Positions 1 through 10,560 are shown, counted from the stretch's first letter. The stretch: 64,000 nt of DNA from Ruminococcus flavefaciens (GCA_015067005.1 SVNH01000002.1:124001-188000); one strand, 5' to 3'. The notes: generated by a model from the sequence alone, not told the origin. Made by a program: numbers and translations.

Positions 1-58
1 TACATTTTCAAAGAAGATATACACAAGAAGCAAGGTCCGCCTGCTCCGGAGGAACTGA

Positions 59-1627
59 ATGAATAACCAAGAAAACGATATAATTAAACTTCTCCCAAAA
101 CGCAAAAAAGGTATCCTGAGGATAGTATTCAGCCGATTGTTCGTATTCCTGCTGCTTATAGTGATACAGTTCATCCTTACGATAATGGTGCTGACATGGC
201 TCGACCAGCACTACAAGGCGGTAGTCATGTTTGAAGGAATACTGAAAATCACCATGATCTTCTACCTTTTCAACTGCAATATGGACTCATCCGCCAAGCT
301 TTCATGGCTGCTGATAATCGCGGTATTCTCAGTCACCGGCTCAATGCTGCTGTGGTACACGCGGAGAGAATTCGGCAACAATATTGTGCGAAAGAAATCA
401 GCGGAATTCGTGAAAACTACGCGCGGTATGATCTCTTCCTCAGAGGAAGCCTTCGCTGATCCGGATGTCACCCGTTCAGGCATGGATGATCTCTGCCGCT
501 ATCTGAGCCGCACAGGCTGCTACCCTCTTTTCAACGGCACGGATGTGACCTATTTTTCCTGCGGCGAAGAGAAATTCGAGTCACTGCTGAATGAGCTCCG
601 CAAAGCTAAAAAGTTTATCTTCATGGAGTATTTCATCCTTGATGAAGGCTATATGTGGGGCTCTGTACTGAAAATACTCGCTGATAAGGTCAAAGAAGGC
701 GTTGAAGTCAGAGTGATGTACGATGGGATGTGTGAGATAACAACCCTCTCCCACGACTATCCGCAGCGCATGAAGAAGCTCGGTATAAACTGCAAGACCT
801 TCATGCCGCTAAAGCCCGTATTCTCGACCTATTACAACTACCGCGACCACAGAAAGATACTCGTTATCGACGGCAATGTCGCTTTCAACGGCGGTATCAA
901 TCTCGCAGACGAATACATCAACCGCACTGAGCGGTTCGGTCACTGGAAGGACGCCGCTGTAATGGTAAAAGGAAAGGCGGTCAGCAGCTATACGCTCATG
1001 TTCCTGAATATGTGGAACATAACCGAGAAAGAACCGGTATGGGACTACCTTCCCAAGCCTGTGATCCCGGAAAAGCACAGCGGGTATGTCATGCCCTATG
1101 CGGACTGTCCGCTCGATGATGACAAAGTAGGCGAAAATATCTACATGGATATTCTAAACCGCGCCACTACCTACGTTCACATAATGACACCCTATCTCAT
1201 CCTCGACGGCGAGCTCGAATCAGCCTTAAAATTTGCGGCAGAACGAGGTGTTGACATCAAGATAATCCTTCCCGGAAAGCCTGATAAGCCCAGCGCATAC
1301 GCCCTTGCAAAAACGCACTACAAGGCACTCACAAAAGCCGGGGTGCAGATCTTTGAATACGAGCCCGGTTTCGTTCATTCAAAGGTCTTCGTGTGTGATA
1401 ATGAAAAGGCTGTCGTCGGCACGATAAACCTCGATTACCGCAGTCTGTATCACCACTTTGAATGTGCAACATATATGTACAAAACCGACTGCATCTCAGA
1501 CATCGAAAAGGACTTCCTGACCACTCTGAAAATGTGCCGTCCGGTAACAATGGAATCCATCCGCCGCAACAGATTCACCTATGCGCTCAGAGGCAACCTC
1601 CTCAAACTTATAGCACCGCTGATGTAG
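59..1627 (+). CDS. cls: Cardiolipin synthase (phospholipase D superfamily)
   Basis: Predicted to join two phosphatidylglycerol molecules into cardiolipin at the inner face of the membrane. The 522-residue protein has two N-terminal hydrophobic stretches (about 24-46 and 57-72) and a third at about 82-100, then two PLD catalytic domains. The first HKD motif has H264, K266 and D271 (HRKILVIDG); the second has H440, K442 and D447 (HSKVFVCD). Two hydrophobic N-terminal segments plus two HKD motifs and a length near 500 fit bacterial ClsA-type enzymes. GGAGGA at 48-53 sits 5 bases before the ATG. A hairpin directly follows the stop. Monocistronic as far as seen. Confidence 0.93.
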   Translation: MNNQENDIIKLLPKRKKGILRIVFSRLFVFLLLIVIQFILTIMVLTWLDQHYKAVVMFEGILKITMIFYLFNCNMDSSAKLSWLLIIAVFSVTGSMLLWYTRREFGNNIVRKKSAEFVKTTRGMISSSEEAFADPDVTRSGMDDLCRYLSRTGCYPLFNGTDVTYFSCGEEKFESLLNELRKAKKFIFMEYFILDEGYMWGSVLKILADKVKEGVEVRVMYDGMCEITTLSHDYPQRMKKLGINCKTFMPLKPVFSTYYNYRDHRKILVIDGNVAFNGGINLADEYINRTERFGHWKDAAVMVKGKAVSSYTLMFLNMWNITEKEPVWDYLPKPVIPEKHSGYVMPYADCPLDDDKVGENIYMDILNRATTYVHIMTPYLILDGELESALKFAAERGVDIKIILPGKPDKPSAYALAKTHYKALTKAGVQIFEYEPGFVHSKVFVCDNEKAVVGTINLDYRSLYHHFECATYMYKTDCISDIEKDFLTTLKMCRPVTMESIRRNRFTYALRGNLLKLIAPLM

Positions 1628-1632
1628 CATCC

Positions 1633-1662
1633 AGCTTCCGGAAACATTGTTCCCGGAAGCTT
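1633..1662 (+). terminator. Hairpin after cls
   Basis: Nine-base arms AGCTTCCGG and CCGGAAGCT enclose a short loop just after the cls stop codon; the T run behind it is weak. Confidence 0.6.
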
Positions 1663-1744
1663 TGCATTTATTGCGGACTTTTCGGGTGTGTTTGCTTAAA
1701 ACAAATAAATAATCCCAAAAACCGGATTTTTTTGCAATAAATGC

Positions 1745-1773
1745 TTGCTTTTTCTTGTGAAAAGTGTTATGAT
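1745..1773 (+). promoter_or_regulatory. Candidate promoter of the GH26 gene
   Basis: TTGCTT and TATGAT separated by exactly 17 bases, about 105 bases before the GH26 start. The match to the housekeeping consensus is moderate. Confidence 0.45.
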
Positions 1774-1878
1774 AATTGTGTAATACAGAATGTTGAATAG
1801 GCACAACATTTTACAAATTTGTGCAGAAGCAGACCGGCATTTCTGCTCTGCAAAAAATTATTATTCAGGAGTGATAAC

Positions 1879-3756
1879 ATGAAAAGAAAACATCTTGTGC
1901 GTCTGGCTTCAACAGCCTGCGCTGCGGTTATGGCGGCCGCTTCGATCCCGTTCTCTTCAAGTCTTTCTCAGGGTCTCAGTTCGGCGGCTGAAACTCTGAA
2001 ATACGAATTTGAAAACGGCAAAGCAACTCAGTGCTTCATCTACCCGGATGGTCTTTCAGACGTTCCGGAAGACAAGATAGCAGAAGGCTCCGATCTTTCC
2101 GGATTCTCAGGAAAAGGCTTCGCTTACCTCGACCAGAAAAATTCAACTCTCACTGTTGATGTCGAGGTCCCGGAGGCTGGTCTGTATGACCTCACGATCG
2201 GCTACTGCGAGCCTTCCGATCCGAACAAGAAGGTACAGTATCTCTACGTCAACGGCGTGGATCAGGGCGAAGTCACATTTCCCTATTGCAGCTCCTTCTC
2301 TGAGACCTCCGGCGGTGTTGTAAAGCTCAACAAGGGCAAGAATACCATACAGTTCAAAGCTTACTGGGGTTACACTTTCTTCGATTATCTCACACTCGCT
2401 CCGGCTGATGAAAGACTTTCCAAGCTTTCTCCGGATACCTCACCATGCAATCCTGATGCTTCCGATTCCGCAAAGAGGCTCTACAAGTACCTCCGCGATC
2501 AGTACGGCAAGCACATTATCGCAGGTCAGCAGGAATACTGTGGCTCTCACAACTACAATCAGTGGAACGATCCCGATACCTACATCAAGGACAACGAAAA
2601 AGAGTTCGAGTATATCCTCGATAAGACCGGCAAGCAGCCTGCTATCCGCGGCATTGACCTCCTCGCCTACAATACGTCAAGTGACTGGCGTGATGACGCT
2701 CCGGAACGCGCTATCGAGTGGACTAACAAATACCACGGTATCGTTACCATGACATGGCACTGGAACGTTCCTTCCGATGAGGAATGCAGCAAGGACGGTA
2801 TCGCTTTCTACGTTGAATCCACAGGCAATAAACCCTTCACGACCTTCAGCATCTCAAAAGCACTTGAGGAAGGTACATGGGAGAACAAGAAGATACTCGC
2901 AGACATAGACCTCATCGCTCAGCAGCTGAAAAAGCTCAAGGATGCCGATGTGCCGATCCTGTTCAGACCTCTTCACGAGGCTGAAGGTGCATGGTTCTGG
3001 TGGGGCGCTGAAGGTCCTGAGCCCTGCAAGCAGCTCTATCGCCTGCTCTATGATAAACTCACCAATGAATACGGTCTTAACAACCTCATCTGGGAATGGA
3101 CGAGTTCAACCTCGGCTGCTTCCGCAGACTGGTATCCCGGTGACGATGTTGTTGATATAATAGGCTGTGATAAGTATAATGCCAATGACGGCGAACCTAA
3201 TCTCAGCTCTATCGCTTCCACGTTCTTTACTCTCGTTAAGAGTACAGACTGCCGCAAAATGGTCGCTATGACCGAGAACGATTCCATACCGTCTCTCGAA
3301 AACCTTGTGAATGATTCCGCCGGCTGGCTCTATTTCTGCCCGTGGTATCAGAACTATCTCCAGAGTGAGACCATAAATCCTGTTGAGTCGCTTAATGAGA
3401 TCTACAACAGCGATTACTGCATCACTCTTGATGAACTCCCGGATCTGAAAAATTATCCGCTCGATGAAGAGCCCGCAACAGATCCGGCATCCGAAACTAA
3501 CGGTACAACTGAGAAAACTCCTGAAGCTGATCTCCCCGGCGATGCTAACTGCGACACTGCAATTGATATGTCAGATGTCGTTCTCGTTATGCAGGACTGC
3601 CTCAACCCGAAAAAATACGGTATCAACGGTACAAGCAAGGATCGTATCACCGAAAAGGGTGAGGCAAATGCCGATGTTGATGCAGACGGCAGTGTTTCAA
3701 CTAATGATGCGCTACTCATTCAGAAGTTTTCTCTTAAACTCATAAGTAAGTTTTAA
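1879..3756 (+). CDS. Secreted GH26 mannanase-like enzyme with CBM35-like module and dockerin
   Basis: Predicted extracellular beta-mannanase (GH26) tethered to a cellulosome. The ATG at 1879 was chosen because AGGAG lies 7 bases ahead and it opens a clean signal peptide (about residues 1-37). Residues about 40-175 look like a CBM35-type beta-sandwich (begins LKYEFENG). GH26 covers about 196-525: acid/base E367 in RPLHE and nucleophile E466 in MVAMTEND fit the family. A Pro/Thr/Glu linker leads to a dockerin (about 553-625) with two Ca-binding segments, GDANCDTAIDMSDVV and DVDADGSVSTNDA. It lies 24 bases upstream of the GH9 gene, so the two are probably cotranscribed. Mannan is the usual GH26 substrate, but other beta-glycans are possible. 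Confidence 0.92.
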   Translation: MKRKHLVRLASTACAAVMAAASIPFSSSLSQGLSSAAETLKYEFENGKATQCFIYPDGLSDVPEDKIAEGSDLSGFSGKGFAYLDQKNSTLTVDVEVPEAGLYDLTIGYCEPSDPNKKVQYLYVNGVDQGEVTFPYCSSFSETSGGVVKLNKGKNTIQFKAYWGYTFFDYLTLAPADERLSKLSPDTSPCNPDASDSAKRLYKYLRDQYGKHIIAGQQEYCGSHNYNQWNDPDTYIKDNEKEFEYILDKTGKQPAIRGIDLLAYNTSSDWRDDAPERAIEWTNKYHGIVTMTWHWNVPSDEECSKDGIAFYVESTGNKPFTTFSISKALEEGTWENKKILADIDLIAQQLKKLKDADVPILFRPLHEAEGAWFWWGAEGPEPCKQLYRLLYDKLTNEYGLNNLIWEWTSSTSAASADWYPGDDVVDIIGCDKYNANDGEPNLSSIASTFFTLVKSTDCRKMVAMTENDSIPSLENLVNDSAGWLYFCPWYQNYLQSETINPVESLNEIYNSDYCITLDELPDLKNYPLDEEPATDPASETNGTTEKTPEADLPGDANCDTAIDMSDVVLVMQDCLNPKKYGINGTSKDRITEKGEANADVDADGSVSTNDALLIQKFSLKLISKF

Positions 3757-3780
3757 TAAATTTTTACAGGAGGAAAAACA

Positions 3781-6483
3781 ATGCACTTATCAAAACGTTT
3801 AATTTCAGGCATCATGGCTGCCGCTGCTCTTGCTTGTCCGCTGACATCTTCTTACAGCGCACTCGCAGCCGGCACTGAGTCTGAAACAACAGAGGAGCAA
3901 GAGTTCTGCGCTCCTATCAGCGAAGTCGTTGAGGACTCCGGTCTTGACATCGACTATGCCCGTGCGCTCCAGTATTCGCTCTATTTCTATGATGCGAATA
4001 TGTGCGGCGAATTCAAACCCAAAGAGAACCTTCTCTCATGGCGCGGCAGCTGCCACACCTACGATGCACACGTTCCGATGATCGAGTGGGACAAGGAAAC
4101 TAACAAAACCAGCAAGGGCGGTACTAACCTTTCAGCTGAATTCATGGAGAAGTACAAGGATGTGCTCGATCCCGACGGCGACGGTACTATCGACGTTTCC
4201 GGCGGCTTCCACGATGCCGGCGACCACGTTGAATTCGGTATGCCTGAAAACTATACAGCTGCTACTCTTGGCTGGGGCTACTATGAATACCGCGATGTTT
4301 ACGAAAAGCTCGGACTTGATTCACATATTGAGACTCTCATCCGCCATTTCAATGATTACCTCATGAAATGTACCTTCCGCGATGAGGACGGAACTGTTAT
4401 CGCTCACTGCTATCAGGTCGGTGAAGGTAATATCGACCACGAGATCTGGAACAATCCTGAGGTCGATACTATGCCGCGTCCGGCATTCTTCCTCACAGCT
4501 GACAAGCCGCAGATCGACTATGTTGTATCAGCCTGCGCTTCCCTCTGCATCAACTACCTCAACTTCAAGGAGACCGATCCTGACTATGCTGAGAAGTCTC
4601 TCGATTACGCTAAGGCACTGTGGGATTTCGCTGAAGCAGCACTGAAGAAGTTCCCACCGGCTAATAACACAGGAAATCAGGGCAATCAGGGAAACCAGAA
4701 TCAGAACCAGAATCAGACTCAGGATACGACACAGCCAAGTAATCCCGGTCAGCAGGATAAGCTTCTCTCAGATAACGGTGATGGTCCTGTTCGATTCTAC
4801 AAGTCAGACCACTGGGAAGACGATTTCTGCTGGGCTGCTGCATGGATGTACATGGCTACTGAGGACGCTTCAGTATTTGACAACGCATATAAGATCTTCG
4901 ATTACTATGCTCCTTCAGGCTGGTGCTACTGCTGGAACGATATGTGGTCCGGTGCAGCACTCATGTGGGCTGTTATAAACGACAATCACCCTGAACTCGA
5001 CCTCGTTCAGCATATCAGAGACGCTCAGGGCAAAAACCAGTATGTTTACAAGGATTTCTGGGATGATGACTGTCTCGGCAAGTGCCTCAAGACATGGAAG
5101 GGCAAGGAAACTCCCGGAGGCTTCGCTTGGCTCAACGAGTGGGGCAGCTGCCGTTATAACACTGCAATGCAGATGATCTGTCTCCTCTACGATAAGTACC
5201 ACAATAACGGTGAGGTAACTGAGTGGAGCGAATGGGCTCAGAAACAGATGGATTATGTCCTCGGCAAAAACGAGATAACCTACAAGGAAGAACCGAAATA
5301 CTCAGTTCTTGCCGGTAAAAACGGCACAAGCGGTCCGAGAGCATTCATCGTCGGCTATAACGATACAGCTGTAAAGAATCCTCACCACAGAGCAGCTTCC
5401 GGACTTCTCATGGCAGAGGATCCGCGTGAGCAGAAGCACATCCTCTGGGGCGCTCTTGCAGGCGGTCCTGACAACAACGACGGTCACGATGACGCTACCA
5501 AGGACTGGACAGAAAACGAGGTTACTATCGACTATAACGCTTGTCTCCCTGCTGCTGCTGCCGGTCTTTACAAGGTATTCGGCACTGAGGATATGAAGCT
5601 CACTCCTAACTTCCCGCCTGAGGACGAGAAGCGCGTTTACGGCAACGGCAGCGACGGCGGCAACGGTTACTGGGTAGAAGCTCTCGGCGTAGATAAGCCT
5701 AACGAGAACGGTGACGGCTCAGGTACTACACAGGTATCATTCAAGGTGCTCTCAGGCAGCACTTCGCCTTCAAAGAAAACTTCTGTACGCTATTTCTTCA
5801 ACATAAGTGAATGTGCTAATGGCATTGATGGCGTCACAAGAGTATATGAATTATACGATCAGTCAAGTGCTGAGGACAAAGCTGCCGGCGGCGACGGCGT
5901 TCTCTCAGGTCCATACAAGTATGATAAGGTTCCTGATACCTACTATATTGAAATAAACTGGAACGACTATGTTATCGCAAACTCCGGCAAGAAATATCAG
6001 TTCGATCTCGGTATGTTCTACGGAGACATATGGGATCCTACCAATGACTGGAGTTATCAGAACCTCAAGATCGGCAAAGACAGTGACTTCTTTGCTGTCG
6101 ATAATCCGCCTGAGGAGCGCTGCGACAACATCTGTATCTACGATGACGGCGTTCTCGTTGGAGGTATCGAACCTGACGGCACAAAGCCGGAAGAACCGTC
6201 TTCAGAGACTTCTTCAAGCTCTGCATCAAGCGAAACGACTCCTTCACTTATCGGTGATGCAAACTGCGATAAGGAAGTTAATATGTCAGATTCCGTAATC
6301 GTTATGCAGGCTTACCTGAATCCTGCTAAGTACGAAGTTGACGGTACAAGCAAAGACCGCATCACAGAACTCGGAAAGGTAAATGCAGAAGTTGACGGCA
6401 AAGCTGGTATCAACACAAACGATGCACTTCTCATTCAGAAATACTCACTCAAGCTTATTACAAGCTTCCCTGTTGAGAAATAA
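3781..6483 (+). CDS. Secreted GH9 endoglucanase-like enzyme with CBM3-like module and dockerin
   Basis: Predicted cellulosomal GH9 cellulase. Signal peptide about 1-30. The catalytic domain runs from about 55 to 600: DAGD at 145-148 carries the base/nucleophile aspartates, HHR is at 535-537, and E580 in NEVTIDYNA is the proton donor of the family signature. Residues about 294-335 are a Gln/Asn-rich low-complexity stretch placed inside the catalytic domain, which is unusual. About 645-800 resembles a CBM3c-type beta-sandwich, the common partner of processive GH9 enzymes. A Ser/Thr linker and a dockerin (GDANCDKEVNMSDSVIVMQ onward) close the protein at 900 residues. Good AGGAGG site; second gene of an operon with GH26. 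Confidence 0.93.
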   Translation: MHLSKRLISGIMAAAALACPLTSSYSALAAGTESETTEEQEFCAPISEVVEDSGLDIDYARALQYSLYFYDANMCGEFKPKENLLSWRGSCHTYDAHVPMIEWDKETNKTSKGGTNLSAEFMEKYKDVLDPDGDGTIDVSGGFHDAGDHVEFGMPENYTAATLGWGYYEYRDVYEKLGLDSHIETLIRHFNDYLMKCTFRDEDGTVIAHCYQVGEGNIDHEIWNNPEVDTMPRPAFFLTADKPQIDYVVSACASLCINYLNFKETDPDYAEKSLDYAKALWDFAEAALKKFPPANNTGNQGNQGNQNQNQNQTQDTTQPSNPGQQDKLLSDNGDGPVRFYKSDHWEDDFCWAAAWMYMATEDASVFDNAYKIFDYYAPSGWCYCWNDMWSGAALMWAVINDNHPELDLVQHIRDAQGKNQYVYKDFWDDDCLGKCLKTWKGKETPGGFAWLNEWGSCRYNTAMQMICLLYDKYHNNGEVTEWSEWAQKQMDYVLGKNEITYKEEPKYSVLAGKNGTSGPRAFIVGYNDTAVKNPHHRAASGLLMAEDPREQKHILWGALAGGPDNNDGHDDATKDWTENEVTIDYNACLPAAAAGLYKVFGTEDMKLTPNFPPEDEKRVYGNGSDGGNGYWVEALGVDKPNENGDGSGTTQVSFKVLSGSTSPSKKTSVRYFFNISECANGIDGVTRVYELYDQSSAEDKAAGGDGVLSGPYKYDKVPDTYYIEINWNDYVIANSGKKYQFDLGMFYGDIWDPTNDWSYQNLKIGKDSDFFAVDNPPEERCDNICIYDDGVLVGGIEPDGTKPEEPSSETSSSSASSETTPSLIGDANCDKEVNMSDSVIVMQAYLNPAKYEVDGTSKDRITELGKVNAEVDGKAGINTNDALLIQKYSLKLITSFPVEK

Positions 6484-6540
6484 TTTCAAAGGAAAGTCCA
6501 AATACGCAATACCCATATAGAGATTTATAAGTAGTTTATT

Positions 6541-6572
6541 GAGGGAAATCCTTTTTCAAAAGGGTTTCCCTC
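6541..6572 (+). terminator. Stem-loop after the GH9 gene
   Basis: GAGGGAAA and TTTCCCTC plus inner CCTTTT/AAAAGG pairing form a long stem with a tiny loop 58 bases after the GH9 stop. There is little T run, so it may act as an RNA end-protector as much as a terminator. Confidence 0.55.
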
Positions 6573-6614
6573 TGTCCTTCTGACATCTACCTCAAACTTT
6601 CGTCTGTTTTTTCT

Positions 6615-6685
6615 CAATGGTATAAGTATTGCCGGAGGTCATAATGACTTCCGGCTTTTTTCTCCCCCAAAAGCTTATACCATTG
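6615..6685. repeat. Small inverted-repeat element containing a terminator hairpin
   Basis: Perfect 12-base ends CAATGGTATAAG (6615-6626) and CTTATACCATTG (6674-6685) flank a hairpin GCCGGAGGTCAT/ATGACTTCCGGC followed by six T (6631-6661), a good intrinsic terminator. The ATGGTATAA ends recur near 39776-39902, which suggests a small dispersed repeat. Confidence 0.5.
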
Positions 6686-6828
6686 CGTAATAAAATTCTT
6701 TGGGAAGAGAGAAGCTTTACTCATAAAGTTTTTCCCGTAAGCAGCGGCTAAAACTGCTGTATGAGCACAGCGCATAAGGGCTCAACTTTTATTTTCACAT
6801 ATTTTTCATTTCTATCACAATTTTCCGG

Positions 6829-6857
6829 TTGTAATTGCAGAGAATATATGATATAAT
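6829..6857 (+). promoter_or_regulatory. Promoter of ftsH
   Basis: TTGTAA and a perfect TATAAT with a 17-base spacer, about 37 bases before the ftsH start. Confidence 0.65.
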
Positions 6858-6893
6858 TTTCACAGAAACCTTTTCAGGAGATGATAATTTAAA

Positions 6894-8726
6894 ATGAATG
6901 AACAACGCAGTAATAACAATAAAAAGAATTATGTTATTTTCGCGCTTATATGCGTAGGACTCGTTATCCTTTTCAACGCTGTCCTTTTGCCGGCTGTAAA
7001 AAAGGCTCAGATCAAGGAGACAAATTACAGCTTCTTCCTCAAACAGCTTGAAGCCGGTACAATAACACAAGCCGAGATCAAAGACGATACTATCGTTTTT
7101 GAAGTCGAAGACGACGGTGATTCACAGCTGTATTCGACCGTAAAGATAGAAGATCCGGATCTTGTGAACCGTCTCCACGACAACGGTCAGATAGATTTCA
7201 CAGGAAAGATCGAGCACGAGAACCCGATAGTAAGCTTCCTGTTTGCATGGGTACTGCCGATCGTACTGATGATCGTTCTCTGGAACGTGCTTATGCGCGG
7301 AATGAGCAAGCGCATGGGCAATTCTATGGCATTCGGCAAGAGCAACGCCAAGATCTACGTCAAGGCACAGACCGGTAAGACCTTCAGCGACGTTGCCGGT
7401 CAGGACGAAGCCAAGGAAGCCCTCGAAGAGATCGTTGACTTCCTGCACAATCCGGATAAATACGCTGAGATCGGCGCTAATCTCCCTAAGGGTGCACTGC
7501 TTGTAGGCCCTCCCGGAACCGGTAAAACTCTCCTTGCACAAGCTGTCGCTGGCGAGGCAAATGTACCGTTCTTCTCTATCTCAGGCTCTGAATTCGTTGA
7601 AATGTTCGTCGGAATGGGCGCTGCGAAGGTGCGTGACCTCTTCAAACAAGCTAACGAAAAAGCTCCTTGCATCGTATTTATTGATGAGATCGACACCATA
7701 GGCAAAAAGCGTGACGGTCAGCTCGGCGGAAACGATGAGCGTGAACAGACTCTCAACCAGCTTCTGACCGAAATGGACGGCTTTGACGGTAAAAAGGGAG
7801 TTGTTATCCTCGCAGCAACTAACCGTCCAGAATCGCTTGATCCGGCGCTGCTGCGTCCGGGAAGATTCGACAGACGTATACCTGCGGAACTCCCCGACCT
7901 CGCCGGAAGAGAATCTATACTCAAGGTCCACGCAGTCAAGATCAAAACAGAACCCGATATTGATTTCAACGCTATTGCAAGAGCGACCGCCGGTGCTTCC
8001 GGTGCTGAACTCGCCAATATCGTAAACGAAGCTGCTCTGAGAGCGGTAAGAAACGGCAGACAGACTGTTACTCAGTCTGATCTTGAAGAAAGCGTCGAGG
8101 TGGTAATTGCCGGCTATCAGCGTAAAAACGCTGTAATTTCACAGAAAGAAAAGGAGATAATCGCTTACCACGAGATCGGTCATGCACTTGTTGCTGCAAA
8201 GCAGAAGGATTCAGCGCCGGTACATAAGATAACTATTATCCCGCGTACATCAGGCGCACTCGGCTACACAATGCAGGTAGATGAGGGTGAAAAGTTCCTC
8301 CTCACAAAGGAAGAGGCTCTTGCGCGTATCGCTACTCTTACCGGCGGACGCTCAGCCGAGGAACTCATCTTCGGCACCTACACGACAGGCGCTTCCAACG
8401 ACATCGAAAAGGCTACCAAGCTTGCAAGGGCGATGGTAACAAGATACGGTATGAGCAACGGATTTGACATGGTCGCTCTTGAAACTGTCACAAATCAGTA
8501 TCTCGGCGGTGACGCTTCTCTCGCCTGCTCACCTGAAACAGCCTCAAAAATTGATGAAGAGGTCAATTCTATCGTACACTCTTCACACGAAAAGGCAAAG
8601 AAGCTTCTCTCGGATAATCTTGATAAACTCCACGAACTCGCAAAATACCTGCTCGACAAAGAAACTATCACCGGCGAGGAATTCATGGATATCCTGAATA
8701 AAGATCCTTCACCGGCTGCGGTCTGA
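6894..8726 (+). CDS. ftsH: ATP-dependent zinc metalloprotease FtsH
   Basis: Membrane-bound AAA+ protease that degrades misfolded and regulatory membrane proteins as a hexamer. Two membrane helices (about 12-33 and 112-132) bracket a short external domain. Walker A GPPGTGKT is at 205-212, Walker B VFIDEID at 261-267, and the second region of homology ([21 protein letters not shown]) starts at 308. The zinc site is HEIGH at 426-430 in place of the usual HEAGH, with D503 as the likely third ligand. At 610 residues it has the normal length with a shortened tail. Own promoter upstream; a shared palindromic terminator lies downstream. Confidence 0.96.
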   Translation: MNEQRSNNNKKNYVIFALICVGLVILFNAVLLPAVKKAQIKETNYSFFLKQLEAGTITQAEIKDDTIVFEVEDDGDSQLYSTVKIEDPDLVNRLHDNGQIDFTGKIEHENPIVSFLFAWVLPIVLMIVLWNVLMRGMSKRMGNSMAFGKSNAKIYVKAQTGKTFSDVAGQDEAKEALEEIVDFLHNPDKYAEIGANLPKGALLVGPPGTGKTLLAQAVAGEANVPFFSISGSEFVEMFVGMGAAKVRDLFKQANEKAPCIVFIDEIDTIGKKRDGQLGGNDEREQTLNQLLTEMDGFDGKKGVVILAATNRPESLDPALLRPGRFDRRIPAELPDLAGRESILKVHAVKIKTEPDIDFNAIARATAGASGAELANIVNEAALRAVRNGRQTVTQSDLEESVEVVIAGYQRKNAVISQKEKEIIAYHEIGHALVAAKQKDSAPVHKITIIPRTSGALGYTMQVDEGEKFLLTKEEALARIATLTGGRSAEELIFGTYTTGASNDIEKATKLARAMVTRYGMSNGFDMVALETVTNQYLGGDASLACSPETASKIDEEVNSIVHSSHEKAKKLLSDNLDKLHELAKYLLDKETITGEEFMDILNKDPSPAAV

Positions 8727-8758
8727 GCATTATCACATTAACAGATATTTTCAATAAA

Positions 8759-8800
8759 CAAAGAGAACTCCTCTCAGAATATTCTGAAAGGAGTTCTTTG
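8759..8800. terminator. Bidirectional terminator between ftsH and the GGDEF gene
   Basis: A long near-perfect palindrome (CAAAGagAACTCCT ... AGGAGTTCTTTG) with a T run on the plus side sits between two converging genes, so it can end both transcripts. Confidence 0.8.
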
Positions 8801-8809
8801 CTTTTTCGC

Positions 8810-10459
8810 TTATTGCTGAGCCTTCATCTCGCGTTTTTTCTCATACATACGGCTATCCGCAAGACGTTCGGCACTTTCCGGATTCTGCTCACTACAATTG
8901 TATTCAGCCATTCCATAGGCTATCGAAAGATGTACCGGAGGATCCTCTTTGGTGTTATATTCAAGCTGAGCACGTGTAAATTTTGCAATTCCAAGATTAT
9001 AATCTTCCTGACAGGTCGCCTGCTCAAGTATCGCAAAGAATTCATCGCCGCCAACGCGGTAAACTTTTCCATAGTCGCTGAACCCAGCCTTTATCACGTT
9101 AGCTGCCCCGATGATAATTCTGTCGCCCTCAGCATGACCGTAAACGTCATTCACGTGCTTGAGATTATTCACATCAAAATGTACGAACAGACACTTTCCG
9201 GTCTTCTTTTCCATAAGACTTTTCTCATGCGCTACAAAAGCTGTACGGCTGCCAATATCAGTAAGCGGATCTTTCATAGCGAGAGTCTGCATGAGCTCGG
9301 CCTTGCTCGACATTATCTGTATCTCAATTATGTGCTGATACTCATAAACTGCAAGTATCGAAGCAAACACGATAAGTCCGATTACCGTAAGATATGCAGT
9401 ACCGTTTGTATTTTCAACGTAATACATGACCATATCAAGTATGCCCGAAAGCATGAGTACAGTAAGTGCGCTTACGAGGTATATACTCTTTCTGCGGTCG
9501 ATTTTGTTCCGAAGCATTGAAATCACTACTATGTGTATTATCAGACAAACTCCGGTAGCTATAATGATATGAGTAATGAACAAATAATCATAATAATCAC
9601 CTAAGCCCATGCAAACAAGCGAAACCGTAAATATAGTATTGAGTGCGCTTGCTATTATAAGTGACATAACACGCTTATCATCGCAGTTTCGGGTATAAGC
9701 CGCAACAAACATAAGCACAGGTATCGGAAGCACCATCAGCGACGTATACTCAACGACCCTCAGCATGGCTGAATTCTGCACAATAGTGCGAAGTATCATG
9801 GTCTGCGAACCTACCCATGCACTGACTATCATAGTTATCGCGCCGAGGCACATAGTTTCGATCATTTTTCCCTGAAATTTATCTTCTACTATTCCCACAA
9901 CAAACAATAGAAGTCCGAACAGGAAAGTCATAACGCACAGCGCAAACTTTATTCCGGATTTCTGCCTTACATCGTCGATAAAATCATTAGCGTGCATAAG
10001 ATATGCCTCATCACAGCCACTCGTACCGTCATCACTGAGAGAAACAGCTTCAATACTCAGCTGACGGTTATCCGAAAATGCCGGAAGATTCACTATATGC
10101 AAAGCTTCACCGTAGCGCTTTCCGTATAAGCCACCGAGTTCAGGAGCATAAGAATATATCACCTTGTCACCGAGAAGCACCTTAAAAGACATATTATGCG
10201 TTATCAGACACATCTCTCTACCGTTGACTGTATTACCGTTGATCATTCGTGTAAAGGTATGTTTTTCAGTTCCTTTTTCAAAGGATTGGTAAAGCGATAC
10301 CTGCTCACCCTCTTCATCAGTCCAGCCGATGAGATAGTTCTCGCTGATACTTGTATTGTTGCCTTTTACAGGCAATTCAACAGTTTTCACGAGTATAAGA
10401 ATAACAACGATCATAACTCCGGCAAAAGAGACAAGTATTAATTGTAATTTACGCATCAT
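8810..10459 (-). CDS. Membrane-anchored diguanylate cyclase (GGDEF)
   Basis: Predicted to make cyclic di-GMP in response to an external or membrane signal. The start is set at the ATG at 10459, which has GAGG 5 bases upstream; an earlier in-frame GTG at 10477 has no such site. One N-terminal helix is followed by an extracytoplasmic beta-rich region (about 25-165) and then about seven membrane helices (about 170-375), an arrangement like 7TMR-DISM sensors. The C-terminal GGDEF domain (about 390-549) keeps an intact GGDEF active site at 470-474. No clear RxxD inhibitory site was seen. Alone in its transcript. Confidence 0.9.
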   Translation of the reverse strand: MMRKLQLILVSFAGVMIVVILILVKTVELPVKGNNTSISENYLIGWTDEEGEQVSLYQSFEKGTEKHTFTRMINGNTVNGREMCLITHNMSFKVLLGDKVIYSYAPELGGLYGKRYGEALHIVNLPAFSDNRQLSIEAVSLSDDGTSGCDEAYLMHANDFIDDVRQKSGIKFALCVMTFLFGLLLFVVGIVEDKFQGKMIETMCLGAITMIVSAWVGSQTMILRTIVQNSAMLRVVEYTSLMVLPIPVLMFVAAYTRNCDDKRVMSLIIASALNTIFTVSLVCMGLGDYYDYLFITHIIIATGVCLIIHIVVISMLRNKIDRRKSIYLVSALTVLMLSGILDMVMYYVENTNGTAYLTVIGLIVFASILAVYEYQHIIEIQIMSSKAELMQTLAMKDPLTDIGSRTAFVAHEKSLMEKKTGKCLFVHFDVNNLKHVNDVYGHAEGDRIIIGAANVIKAGFSDYGKVYRVGGDEFFAILEQATCQEDYNLGIAKFTRAQLEYNTKEDPPVHLSIAYGMAEYNCSEQNPESAERLADSRMYEKKREMKAQQ

Positions 10460-10531
10460 ACCAACCTCATTCGTCACGAATTATAAATCATATAACAATA
10501 ACTTGTTCTAAATCTATATACCATTATATAT

Positions 10532-10560
10532 ATTATACATTATTTAACAACGAATGTCAA
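10532..10560 (-). promoter_or_regulatory. Promoter of the GGDEF gene
   Basis: On the minus strand, perfect TTGACA (10560-10555) and TATAAT (10537-10532) with a 17-base spacer, about 70 bases ahead of the start. Confidence 0.75.

Noticed and set aside
8798-9520. 240-codon plus-strand open frame
   Set aside because: Lies wholly opposite the GGDEF gene, whose protein is clearly recognisable; composition and lack of a ribosome site mark it as a shadow.
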